This document shows, in pieces, positions 25,308-32,902 of a DNA stretch of 36,424 bases (positions are counted from its first letter, which is position 1; each line of letters starts with the position of its first letter). A program made the translations under genes and the position numbers. Below the pieces are notes generated by a model. The model was not told the DNA's origin and made no database searches. It saw only the letters and a list, made by a program, of their open reading frames with translations. The stretch is taken from assembly GCA_014377665.1 (NCBI GenBank), contig JACMPF010000229.1:1-36424 (forward strand). Reading direction: 5' to 3'. This DNA is from Pedobacter sp. Lineage in GTDB: Bacteria > Bacteroidota > Bacteroidia > Sphingobacteriales > Sphingobacteriaceae.

Positions 25308-27218
25308 ATGAGAAGACTCCTATTATTCACATTTATCACTTTAATTTCGATAAATGTCTTCGCTCAGACAGATTCGAATATGGGTATTATTCCTGTTCCA
25401 GTATCAGTTGTTAAAAAGCAGGGAAGTTTTAGTCTCGATAAAACAGTGGTTTTGGTTTCTGCAGATGCAGCAAATTCACAGGTAGCAGATTTATTAAACG
25501 CCTATATTGTTTCGAAGGCTGGATTTGCGTTAAGAGCGGAAAAAACGATAATGCCAGGTTCAAAGGCGATTTTACTCACTTCTATTGGCGCGGATAAACT
25601 CCCAGCGGAAGGTTACAAAATCATAATTACAAATAAACAGTTTACGATAGTTGGTAAAGGTGCAGGGTTGTTCTATGGTCTGCAATCTGCCATGCAAATG
25701 ATGCCTGACCCAGTTAAGAAAGGCAGCAGTGTAGTCATCAATGCGGTTGAAATCAACGATTATCCAAGATTTAAGTATCGCGGGTTACATCTCGATGTGG
25801 GTAGACATATGTTCCCGGTTGCCTTTGTGAAAAAATATATAGACCTAATGTCTCAATACAAACTAAACAATTTTCATTGGCATTTGACGGAGGATCAGGG
25901 ATGGAGAATTGAGATCAAAAAATATCCGAAGCTAACCAGTGTAGGTTCTATTAGAAAGGGTACGATTATAGGTAATTATCCGGGAACTGGTAATGATAAC
26001 ATTGTTTATAAAGGCTTTTACACACAGGATGAAGTTAAAGATATTGTAGCTTACGCTTCGCAACGCTTCGTCAACGTAATCCCGGAAATTGAATTGCCAG
26101 GTCATAGTTCCGCTGCAATTGCTGCATATCCTGAACTAAGCTGCTTTCCAGAAAGGGATACTTTTATTGGTGATCGTACCACTTGGGCAGGTTCCAGAAT
26201 GGGTAAACAGGTTCAACAAACCTGGGGCATTTATCAGGATGTTTTTGTGCCATCTGAGAATACATTCAATTTTCTAGAGGGCGTATTGGATGAAGTTCTT
26301 GCATTGTTTCCGTCTAAATATATCCATATAGGAGGTGATGAAAGTCCCAAAGAATTTTGGAAAGAAAGTAAGTTTTGTCAGGACCTCATTAAAACATTAG
26401 GTTTAAAAGATGAGCATGAATTGCAGAGCTATTTCATTCAAAGAATAGAGAAGTATATTAATAGTAAAGGAAGATCCATCATCGGTTGGGATGAGATCTT
26501 AGAAGGTGGGCTGGCCCCTAATGCTACAGTGATGTCGTGGAGAGGCATTGATGGTGGTATTGCTGCCGCAAAGCAAAACCATGATGTAATTATGAGTCCG
26601 AGTGGACCAATTGGCTTATACCTCGATAGCAAGCAATCCAACTCCAAGGATGAGCCTACTAATATTGGTGGGTTTTCTACTTATTCTATTATCTATGGCT
26701 ATGATCCTATTCCCAAAGAGCTGACGCCTGAACAACAATCACATATTATTGGGGTGCAGGGAAATGTCTGGACAGAGTATATACGGACTCCCGAGAAGAT
26801 TGAGTATATGTTATTGCCGAGAATGTTTGCTTTGTCGGAAATAGCATGGAGTCCGGTTGCTAGAAAAGACCTTAAGAACTTTGCTGAAGAGCGGCTGCCG
26901 TTGCATCTGTTAAAACTGGATAGAACGACTACCAATTATTGGATTCCAACACCGATCGGACAATCCGAAAAAGTGATGACAGGAGAAAATTTTAGTATTG
27001 CACTTAAGGAACCAATACCCGGTTCGAGAATTTATTACACACTTGATCTTTCAAGACCATCAATAAACGCCACTTTTTATACCACGCCTTTAAAAATAAC
27101 TATTCCAACTGGGCAGAAGCGTGTATTGAAAACAATTGTAGTGACGCCTGGGAATAGAACAAGCGTTGTAACAGAAACCATTTTGAACAATGGTGCTCCA
27201 GATGAAAAAACTAAATAG
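25308..27218 (+). CDS. Secreted beta-N-acetylhexosaminidase, GH20
   Basis: The 636-aa protein has a signal peptide (1-19, VFA/Q). A GH20b N-domain (about 25-145) precedes the catalytic barrel (about 150-500), which carries HIGGDESPKEFW with the catalytic D344-E345 pair, NFHWHLTEDQGWRIEI and the tryptophans near VMSWRG. A small chitobiase-type C-terminal domain (about 545-625) contains SRIYYTLDLSRPS. It removes terminal GlcNAc or GalNAc by substrate-assisted catalysis in the periplasm. It starts one base after trxB, an odd partner that probably just shares a transcript. Confidence 0.95.
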   Translation: MRRLLLFTFITLISINVFAQTDSNMGIIPVPVSVVKKQGSFSLDKTVVLVSADAANSQVADLLNAYIVSKAGFALRAEKTIMPGSKAILLTSIGADKLPAEGYKIIITNKQFTIVGKGAGLFYGLQSAMQMMPDPVKKGSSVVINAVEINDYPRFKYRGLHLDVGRHMFPVAFVKKYIDLMSQYKLNNFHWHLTEDQGWRIEIKKYPKLTSVGSIRKGTIIGNYPGTGNDNIVYKGFYTQDEVKDIVAYASQRFVNVIPEIELPGHSSAAIAAYPELSCFPERDTFIGDRTTWAGSRMGKQVQQTWGIYQDVFVPSENTFNFLEGVLDEVLALFPSKYIHIGGDESPKEFWKESKFCQDLIKTLGLKDEHELQSYFIQRIEKYINSKGRSIIGWDEILEGGLAPNATVMSWRGIDGGIAAAKQNHDVIMSPSGPIGLYLDSKQSNSKDEPTNIGGFSTYSIIYGYDPIPKELTPEQQSHIIGVQGNVWTEYIRTPEKIEYMLLPRMFALSEIAWSPVARKDLKNFAEERLPLHLLKLDRTTTNYWIPTPIGQSEKVMTGENFSIALKEPIPGSRIYYTLDLSRPSINATFYTTPLKITIPTGQKRVLKTIVVTPGNRTSVVTETILNNGAPDEKTK

Positions 27219-27225
27219 TAAATAG

Positions 27226-27837
27226 ATGAGATCAATCAAATATATCTTCAGTGCTTGTGGGTTATTAGCCGCTTTGTTTCTAATAACCTCCTGTGGTGAT
27301 GATAAGGGTGCCGTGAATCTTACTCAGCAGAATGTTCCGCCAGTCAAAAAGGATCAATTCCCTTTTTATAAGGATATACAAATACGTCCGGGACTTAATT
27401 TTGAAGTGGTAAGCTGGGGTAAAGGGGTAGACTCTGTTGGGGGCTATTTGGTTTTGCTTTCCGACTCATTAAAGAGCAGTTATAGATCCTTATCCAATGA
27501 AAGAGAAGGTATTGTCACAGATGCTTGGAATATGGATATGGACAACGATGGAAATCCGGAGATTTACATTGAATTATTAAGCCGGAAAAGTGTATCTGAT
27601 CTACATGTATTTGAATATTCAGGGGGTAGTTTTAATAAAATTACTTTCCCTGGTCTTAGTAGCAACATGAAAAAAATTTACGCTGGAAATGATAAGTTTA
27701 CTATCAAGGAGGGTGAACTTTATCGTTCATTTCCGATTGTGAACCCACGTGATGCTACGGAGAAAGCTGGTAATTTGAAACTGATTAAATACCGGCTGTC
27801 TGGCAACAATTTTCTACCTTCAGAAGTCAAAGAATAA
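27226..27837 (+). CDS. Lipoprotein of unknown function with a calcium-type loop
   Basis: The 203-aa protein has a lipoprotein signal ending LITSC (lipidated C23), followed by GDDKG. Residues near 103-113 read NMDMDNDGNPEIYI, a D-x-D-x-D-G loop like that in VCBS-type secreted proteins. The rest is beta-rich. It follows the GH20 gene after seven bases and is probably cotranscribed. No enzymatic motif seen; function unknown. Confidence 0.75.
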   Translation: MRSIKYIFSACGLLAALFLITSCGDDKGAVNLTQQNVPPVKKDQFPFYKDIQIRPGLNFEVVSWGKGVDSVGGYLVLLSDSLKSSYRSLSNEREGIVTDAWNMDMDNDGNPEIYIELLSRKSVSDLHVFEYSGGSFNKITFPGLSSNMKKIYAGNDKFTIKEGELYRSFPIVNPRDATEKAGNLKLIKYRLSGNNFLPSEVKE

Positions 27838-27838
27838 T

Positions 27839-28438
27839 CTATTTGTTTTCATTGAACTGCGTACTAATGCGTTCGAATTTTTCGATCAAGAGGCTGATGC
27901 GTTCTTTTTCACCCTTCAAATAGGCTTTACGAAATACGGTAGCGCAAAGTGTCATCCAAATGATTGTAAACAATATTAAAGCGATCTGCACCAAGGGCGA
28001 CAAGAGGTTCAGTTTCTCGTAAAAGTAAAATATCACCCCCACAGACAGTGCGGCCATGTAAAGCCAGTAAAGTTTATTATAGATAGTGAATTTGTTCAAT
28101 TGATAAGCTTTAAGTTGATCAAGAAAAGCCTTAGGATGTTCTGTAAAATCGTTTTCAGAGATAAGCTTATGATCCTTATAAAGGATAAACGTGTATATAC
28201 CCACTAAAACCACGATGATACTTAGACCGGCAAGAGTGGTCCAGGATTCAAACTCAGCGAATAGCAATAGCGCCGCCAAAGTAGCAAAGGACACAATCAT
28301 TCCAAGAATATTAAGGCGAGATTTAGACCTTATGCCTGCAACTTCCTTTTTCGATTGTGCCAGCATCTCATCAGATGAGATCTTTACCTCAAGAGAATGT
28401 GATTGCCAAAGCGATTGTATATGATCAAATTCTTGCAT
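27839..28438 (-). CDS. Membrane protein paired with the ECF sigma factor, possible anti-sigma
   Basis: The 199-aa protein has a cytoplasmic N-terminal part (1-41) with FDHIQSLWQSH, then four likely helices at about 42-61, 67-87, 122-141 and 147-167, and a charged C-terminal helix. Its start overlaps the sigma factor end by 14 bases, the usual layout for an anti-sigma factor. It lacks the zinc-type HxxxCxxC motif. Regulation of the sigma factor is inferred from gene order. Confidence 0.65.
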   Translation of the reverse strand: MQEFDHIQSLWQSHSLEVKISSDEMLAQSKKEVAGIRSKSRLNILGMIVSFATLAALLLFAEFESWTTLAGLSIIVVLVGIYTFILYKDHKLISENDFTEHPKAFLDQLKAYQLNKFTIYNKLYWLYMAALSVGVIFYFYEKLNLLSPLVQIALILFTIIWMTLCATVFRKAYLKGEKERISLLIEKFERISTQFNENK

Positions 28439-28922
28439 GCTGATTGTATAATTCGGTAAGTTTTAATTTAATGCGGTGGATTCTCACTCTGAGGTTTCCT
28501 TCGCTGATTCCCGATATTTCGGCAATTTCATGGTAAGGTAATTCGTCCAGCACCATAGTGATGATCAGGCGGTCGTTCTCTTCCAGTTTCGCAATTGATT
28601 TGTAAAGCAATGCGACCTGCTCATTCTTTTCGGAGAACTCCTCCGGTCGGTTTTCGATAATATTGTCTGTTAACTCGTCTTTAGCCTGCCGTTTTTCCGA
28701 TCTTAAGTAAGTTAGACAAGTATTGACAGCTATTCTGTAAATCCAAGTGGAGATTAGTGATTTATTTCGGAATTTATCAAGATTTTGCCAGACTTTAAGA
28801 AAAGTCTCTTGAAGGAGGTCATTAGCAGAGTCTTCATCTCCTGTATATCCGTAGCATAGATGGAAAATCTTCTTAGAATTCGTATCAAAAATCTCTTTAA
28901 ATAGCTTTTCTTTGTTTTCCAC
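28425..28922 (-). CDS. ECF-family RNA polymerase sigma factor
   Basis: The 165-aa protein has region 2 (LCYGYTGDEDSANDLLQETF, then KVWQNL and STWIYRIAVNTCLTYLR) and region 4 (LDELPYHEIAEISGISEG and LRVRIHRIKLKL). It is a compact two-domain ECF factor. The following overlapping membrane protein may control it. No receptor of the FecR/TonB type is near, so it is not a typical iron or SusCD system. Signal and regulon are unknown. Confidence 0.92.
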   Translation of the reverse strand: MENKEKLFKEIFDTNSKKIFHLCYGYTGDEDSANDLLQETFLKVWQNLDKFRNKSLISTWIYRIAVNTCLTYLRSEKRQAKDELTDNIIENRPEEFSEKNEQVALLYKSIAKLEENDRLIITMVLDELPYHEIAEISGISEGNLRVRIHRIKLKLTELYNQHARI

Positions 28923-29062
28923 TGGGTACGCTTTGTTTCTTTAGAAATTATTCAGGACTTTTTGTTACGTCTAATGTGCAAATAATTGCATTGTCCACAA
29001 AGTTTACAAAATAATTTAATTATTGTAGTTTTACAGCGGAGATAATTATTAAACTAACTTAA

Positions 29063-30448
29063 ATGTCCAAAAATAACAGGTTAACGTTCTTTATCTTCCT
29101 CGCGCTCGTGCTGGGAGTAGCACTAGGATACTATTTAAACGTAAAGACGTTTAGCGTTTACAATGAAAGGATTGCTGGTTCAGAACTAAGGATAAAAGCC
29201 ATTGGCGGACAATTGCTAAAAGTTATTGATAGTAATTCAACAGCGTACAGCACACTTATCGCGGAGAAAAAATCTAATGAGAACATTAGAAAAGACAACG
29301 AAGTATTGAGAGAAAAGAATTTGGAGCCGTTGACGCTCCTGAGCGATATTTTTTTACGGTTAATCAAGATGATCGTAGCACCACTAGTTTTTACTACGCT
29401 TGTTGTCGGTGTCGCAAAAGTTGGAGATATCAATGCCGTGGGTAGAATTGGGGGGAAAACCATGTTGTGGTTTCTAAGTGCATCATTACTGTCGCTAATT
29501 CTTGGAATGATCATGGTTAATATTTTCAAACCTGGTGAAGCGATGAATTTGCCTTTGCCTCCAAGTAATATAGATACAGGAATTCAGAAAGTTGCTTTGT
29601 CTTTAAAGGACTTCATCTCACATATTTTTCCCAAGAGTATGGTAGAGGCGATGGCTACAAATGAAATTCTGCAGATTGTAGTTTTCTCTTTGTTTTTTGG
29701 GGTTGCCACAGCGGCGATTGGCGAAAAGGGCCAGCTCATAATTACTTTTTTTGACAGTGTTGCTCATGTTATTTTGAAGGTAACTGGATATGTAATGAAC
29801 TTCGCCCCATTCGCAGTATTTGGTGCTATGGCTGCTATTGTGGCCAAACAGGGTTTGGGCGTGATTTCTACTTATGCGCTCTTTATTGGTGAATTTTATT
29901 TTACGATGTTAATTCTCTGGGCTTTGTTGATCCTAATTGGCTTCATTGTGCTAAAAAAACGCGTTTTCAACCTAATGAATAGAATGAAACAACCAGTTAT
30001 GCTCGCTTTCAGTACAGCAAGTAGTGAAGCTGCTTATCCTAAAACGATGATGCAACTGGAACGGTTTGGTTGCAAAGATAAAATTGTGAGTTTCGTATTA
30101 CCATTGGGGTATTCTTTTAATTTGGATGGTTCCATGCTTTATATGACCTTTGCCTCGTTATTTATTGCACAGGCATATGGTATTCACCTTTCATTTGATC
30201 AGCAAATTACCATGTTGTTGATACTTATGCTTACCAGTAAGGGAATTGCTGGAGTGCCGAGGGCTTCCTTGGTTGTTATTGCTGGAACTATTGCTACTTT
30301 CAATATCCCAGAAGCCGGGCTGGCGTTGCTTATAGGTATTGACCCATTATTGGATATGGGTAGATCTGCAACCAATGTAATTGGCAATAGCCTTGCTACT
30401 GCCGTGGTGAGTAAATGGGAAGGTGAATTGACTCAAGCACAAGATTAA
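29063..30448 (+). CDS. Dicarboxylate/amino acid:cation symporter with extended first loop
   Basis: This 461-aa DAACS transporter has a first helix at about 7-27 and a second at about 92-115. In between lie some 60 polar residues (28-88), where the family usually has a short loop; the second half (KKSNENIRKDNEVLREK) looks like a coiled coil. Core motifs are present: AFSTASSEAAYPKTM, SFNLDGSMLYMT and DPLLDMGRSATNVIGNSLAT. The last normally ends NVxGD, here NVIGN. It takes up glutamate, aspartate or C4-dicarboxylates with Na+ or H+. Substrate unknown. Confidence 0.88.
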   Translation: MSKNNRLTFFIFLALVLGVALGYYLNVKTFSVYNERIAGSELRIKAIGGQLLKVIDSNSTAYSTLIAEKKSNENIRKDNEVLREKNLEPLTLLSDIFLRLIKMIVAPLVFTTLVVGVAKVGDINAVGRIGGKTMLWFLSASLLSLILGMIMVNIFKPGEAMNLPLPPSNIDTGIQKVALSLKDFISHIFPKSMVEAMATNEILQIVVFSLFFGVATAAIGEKGQLIITFFDSVAHVILKVTGYVMNFAPFAVFGAMAAIVAKQGLGVISTYALFIGEFYFTMLILWALLILIGFIVLKKRVFNLMNRMKQPVMLAFSTASSEAAYPKTMMQLERFGCKDKIVSFVLPLGYSFNLDGSMLYMTFASLFIAQAYGIHLSFDQQITMLLILMLTSKGIAGVPRASLVVIAGTIATFNIPEAGLALLIGIDPLLDMGRSATNVIGNSLATAVVSKWEGELTQAQD

Positions 30449-30461
30449 ATTAGAAATAAAC

Positions 30462-30968
30462 ATGACTTTTAGGGGTAAAAAAATCTTTCTTGCATTTACT
30501 ATTGTCGTTCCATTTATCATCTACTGCGTAATTTATTATACGCCTATGTTGAGGAATGCAAAATACAGATCCACTGAGTTTGTATCATTGCAATTCAAGT
30601 GGGGCGTAGGTGCTATATTGCAAAATACCTATGATTCGTCCACCGGTAATTATCAGTACGTCGATACTAGGGATTCATTGATAAAAACGAATGTGAAGCT
30701 AAGGAAAAATGACATCATCTACCTTCATAACAAGGCTAATGAACTTGGATTGTGGAATTTTCCTGAAGTTATTGCGAATGAAGGAGAGGACCTGAAGTCA
30801 AACAAAGTGTTGCGTTACGAGATTCGATTCAACTATAAAAGGAAGTCTAAGAAAGTGATTTATATGACCAACTACACTGAAATGCCCAAGCTTAGAAACG
30901 TAGCTGGCCAGATGCAAAAGCTGATCACTCAAAGCATCAACGATGCGGAAGAGCGCTACACGAAATAA
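30462..30968 (+). CDS. Single-helix membrane protein of unknown function
   Basis: The 168-aa protein has one N-terminal hydrophobic helix (about 7-27), followed by a soluble domain with many Lys, Asn and Tyr. No cysteine occurs in the soluble part. It follows the symporter after 13 bases and may be cotranscribed with it. I recognise no domain. It could be a periplasmic or anchored hypothetical of Sphingobacteriaceae. Confidence 0.65.
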   Translation: MTFRGKKIFLAFTIVVPFIIYCVIYYTPMLRNAKYRSTEFVSLQFKWGVGAILQNTYDSSTGNYQYVDTRDSLIKTNVKLRKNDIIYLHNKANELGLWNFPEVIANEGEDLKSNKVLRYEIRFNYKRKSKKVIYMTNYTEMPKLRNVAGQMQKLITQSINDAEERYTK

Positions 30969-30979
30969 TAAGATTTGAC

Positions 30980-31011
30980 TTGGATATTTAGAAAAATATA
31001 TTCTATATTTG
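30980..31011 (+). promoter_or_regulatory. Bacteroidetes-type promoter of rplU-rpmA
   Basis: TTG at 30980-30982 and TATATTTG at 31004-31011 are 21 bases apart, a near-perfect TTG-N-TAnnTTTG promoter. It lies 43 bases before the rplU ATG. The A-rich leader is typical of ribosomal protein genes in this phylum. Confidence 0.75.
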
Positions 31012-31053
31012 CACCTCGTTAAAAATAAACAATTTAAAAATAAATAATTAACA

Positions 31054-31365
31054 ATGTACGCAATAGTAAATATAGCAGGGCAGCAATTCAAAGTTGCAAA
31101 AGACCAGCACCTTTTTGTACACCGTTTGCAAGGAGATGAAGGCGCTAGTATTGAATTTGACAATGTATTGTTGGTTGAAGATGGTGGTGTAATTTCTGTA
31201 GGAGCTCCTGCATTAACCGGCGCAACTGTTTCAGCTAAGATCGTGTCTCATTTGAAAGGTGATAAAGTGATCGTTTTCAAGAAGAAACGTAGAAAAGGTT
31301 ACAAAAAGAAAAACGGACACCGTCAGTATTTCACTAAAATCCAGATCTCTGGTATCAGTTTATAA
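31054..31365 (+). CDS. rplU: 50S ribosomal protein L21
   Basis: The 103-aa protein [20 protein letters not shown] with [16 protein letters not shown] near the end is standard L21, which binds 23S rRNA beside L20. The length is normal. It has its own strong promoter and forms an operon with rpmA 52 bases downstream. Confidence 0.98.
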   Translation: MYAIVNIAGQQFKVAKDQHLFVHRLQGDEGASIEFDNVLLVEDGGVISVGAPALTGATVSAKIVSHLKGDKVIVFKKKRRKGYKKKNGHRQYFTKIQISGISL

Positions 31366-31417
31366 TTAGTTGTTGAACACAAATTATCCATTATAGGTAA
31401 TTTATAAAATATAAAAC

Positions 31418-31840
31418 ATGGCACATAAAAAAGGAGCCGGTAGTTCCAGAAACGGACGCGAGTCGCATAGTAAACGTTTAGGTATCAAAATTTTTGGTGG
31501 ACAAGATGCTATCGCTGGAAACATTTTAGTACGTCAGCGCGGTACAAAACATCATCCTGATAAAGGTGTAGGCATTGGAAAGGACCATACTTTGTTCGCG
31601 TTGGTTGATGGTACAGTCGTCTTCAAAAAGAAACAGGACAATAAATCATATGTTTCTATTCTTCCAACTGCTGTAGTTAAAGAGGTTGTTGCTGAAACTC
31701 CTGTTACTGTTAAAGCTGCTTCTGCAGAAGCAACAGTTATTGAAGAAGCACCGATTAAAAAAGCACCTGCTAAGAAAGCAGTTAAAGCTGAAGCTCAAGA
31801 AACTGAAGTTACGGAAGCTGAAACTGCACCAGCAGAATAA
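31418..31840 (+). CDS. rpmA: 50S ribosomal protein L27 with long Ala/Lys/Glu tail
   Basis: Residues 1 to about 83 are normal L27 ([20 protein letters not shown]), whose N-terminal arm reaches the peptidyl transferase centre. The usual length is 85-95 aa. Here a further 55 or so residues rich in Ala, Lys, Glu, Val and Thr form a low-complexity tail (KKAPAKKAV). The tail starts with PTAVVKEVV. The arm has no N-terminal extension that needs cleavage. A terminator follows at 31861. Confidence 0.97.
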   Translation: MAHKKGAGSSRNGRESHSKRLGIKIFGGQDAIAGNILVRQRGTKHHPDKGVGIGKDHTLFALVDGTVVFKKKQDNKSYVSILPTAVVKEVVAETPVTVKAASAEATVIEEAPIKKAPAKKAVKAEAQETEVTEAETAPAE

Positions 31841-31860
31841 TCAGATCTGATCTCATATAT

Positions 31861-31909
31861 AAGCCCTTAGCATTTGATGTTAAGGGCTTTCTGTTGTACT
31901 CTTTTTTTT
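31861..31909 (+). terminator. Terminator after rpmA
   Basis: A stem of AAGCCCTTA (31861-31869) with TAAGGGCTT (31881-31889), lengthened inward by G-T, C-G and A-T pairs, has a five-base loop. T-rich sequence follows, with eight T at 31902-31909. It lies 20 bases past the rpmA stop and could also serve the convergent gene. Confidence 0.8.
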
Positions 31910-31922
31910 AGAAAACTGATCC

Positions 31923-32891
31923 CTAATTCTCTCTATTCATCAATTGATTTGCGATATTAATCAGCGCTTCTTTGCGCTCTATCGGAGTACTAATCTTAGT
32001 TAGAGCTAGGAAAGCAAGATCAAGGTAGTGTTTCATGACATCAGTTGCAGCGGTTCGTATTTTGTATAGATCATATAAGCCGGTTATAGCTTTTATTTTC
32101 ATTTTATTGTTGGCATTCTGAGCTTGATTTTTTAATGTGGCAAGATCATTTTTGCTAGCAAGCTCCTGAAGTTTTAGACGCAAAAAGGTTTTCTTGTCAG
32201 AGATGATATCACCACCTACTCGTTTTCCAAACTTTTCCGGGTCTCCATAGACATCCAAGATGTCATCCTGAAGTTGAAAAGCTATACCTAAATTCTCCCC
32301 AAATTGATAAATCAATTCTGCCTGTTCCTCAGTTGCATTTGATACAATAGCGCCTAGTTTCATTGCTCCACCTAGTAGTACCGCTGTTTTAAGACGAATC
32401 ATATCGATGTACTCCTCGATGCTTACGTCTTCTCTTTTTTCAAACTCCATGTCCAGTTGCTGGCCTTCGCACACACCCTGAGCCGTAAGATTAAACGTCT
32501 CCAATGCTGGCTTAAGTACGCTTACATGGACATTTGTTAAATGCTTATTCGCTTCCACCATCATCACATCTCCACTAAGGATTGCAGTATTGGTTCCCCA
32601 TTTCTTATGAACGGTTTTACGGCCTCTCCTCAAGGGAGCGTTGTCCATAATGTCATCGTGCACAAGCGTAAAATTGTGGAAGGTTTCGATGGCTAATGCT
32701 GCGGGTATGCCGGCAACTAGATCTCCATCGAATAAATCTACCGCCATCAACAACATTGTTGGTCTGATACGTTTCCCGCCTAAACTCATTATATAGCTTA
32801 TAGGCTCATATAAGGACGCTGGATATACTGGGTATTGAATTTCTGTAATTGCTTGTTCTATGCGCTTTAAAAGCTCTGAAGGAGAATGCAT
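31923..32891 (-). CDS. Polyprenyl diphosphate synthase (short-chain type possible)
   Basis: This 322-aa all-helical trans-prenyltransferase has first Asp-rich motif D79-D-x-x-D83 (HDDIMDNAPLRRG) and second D209-D-x-x-D213 (QLQDDILDVYGD). The family makes linear prenyl diphosphates for quinones, carotenoids or other lipids. The residue five before the first motif is Phe74, as in archaeal GGPP synthase, where bulky residues limit chain length; long-chain enzymes such as IspB have Ala there, from memory. So GGPP or a similar short product is possible. It starts 11 bases after the rnr stop; one operon is likely. Confidence 0.9.
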   Translation of the reverse strand: MHSPSELLKRIEQAITEIQYPVYPASLYEPISYIMSLGGKRIRPTMLLMAVDLFDGDLVAGIPAALAIETFHNFTLVHDDIMDNAPLRRGRKTVHKKWGTNTAILSGDVMMVEANKHLTNVHVSVLKPALETFNLTAQGVCEGQQLDMEFEKREDVSIEEYIDMIRLKTAVLLGGAMKLGAIVSNATEEQAELIYQFGENLGIAFQLQDDILDVYGDPEKFGKRVGGDIISDKKTFLRLKLQELASKNDLATLKNQAQNANNKMKIKAITGLYDLYKIRTAATDVMKHYLDLAFLALTKISTPIERKEALINIANQLMNREN

Positions 32892-32902
32892 TTCTACTGT
32901 TA

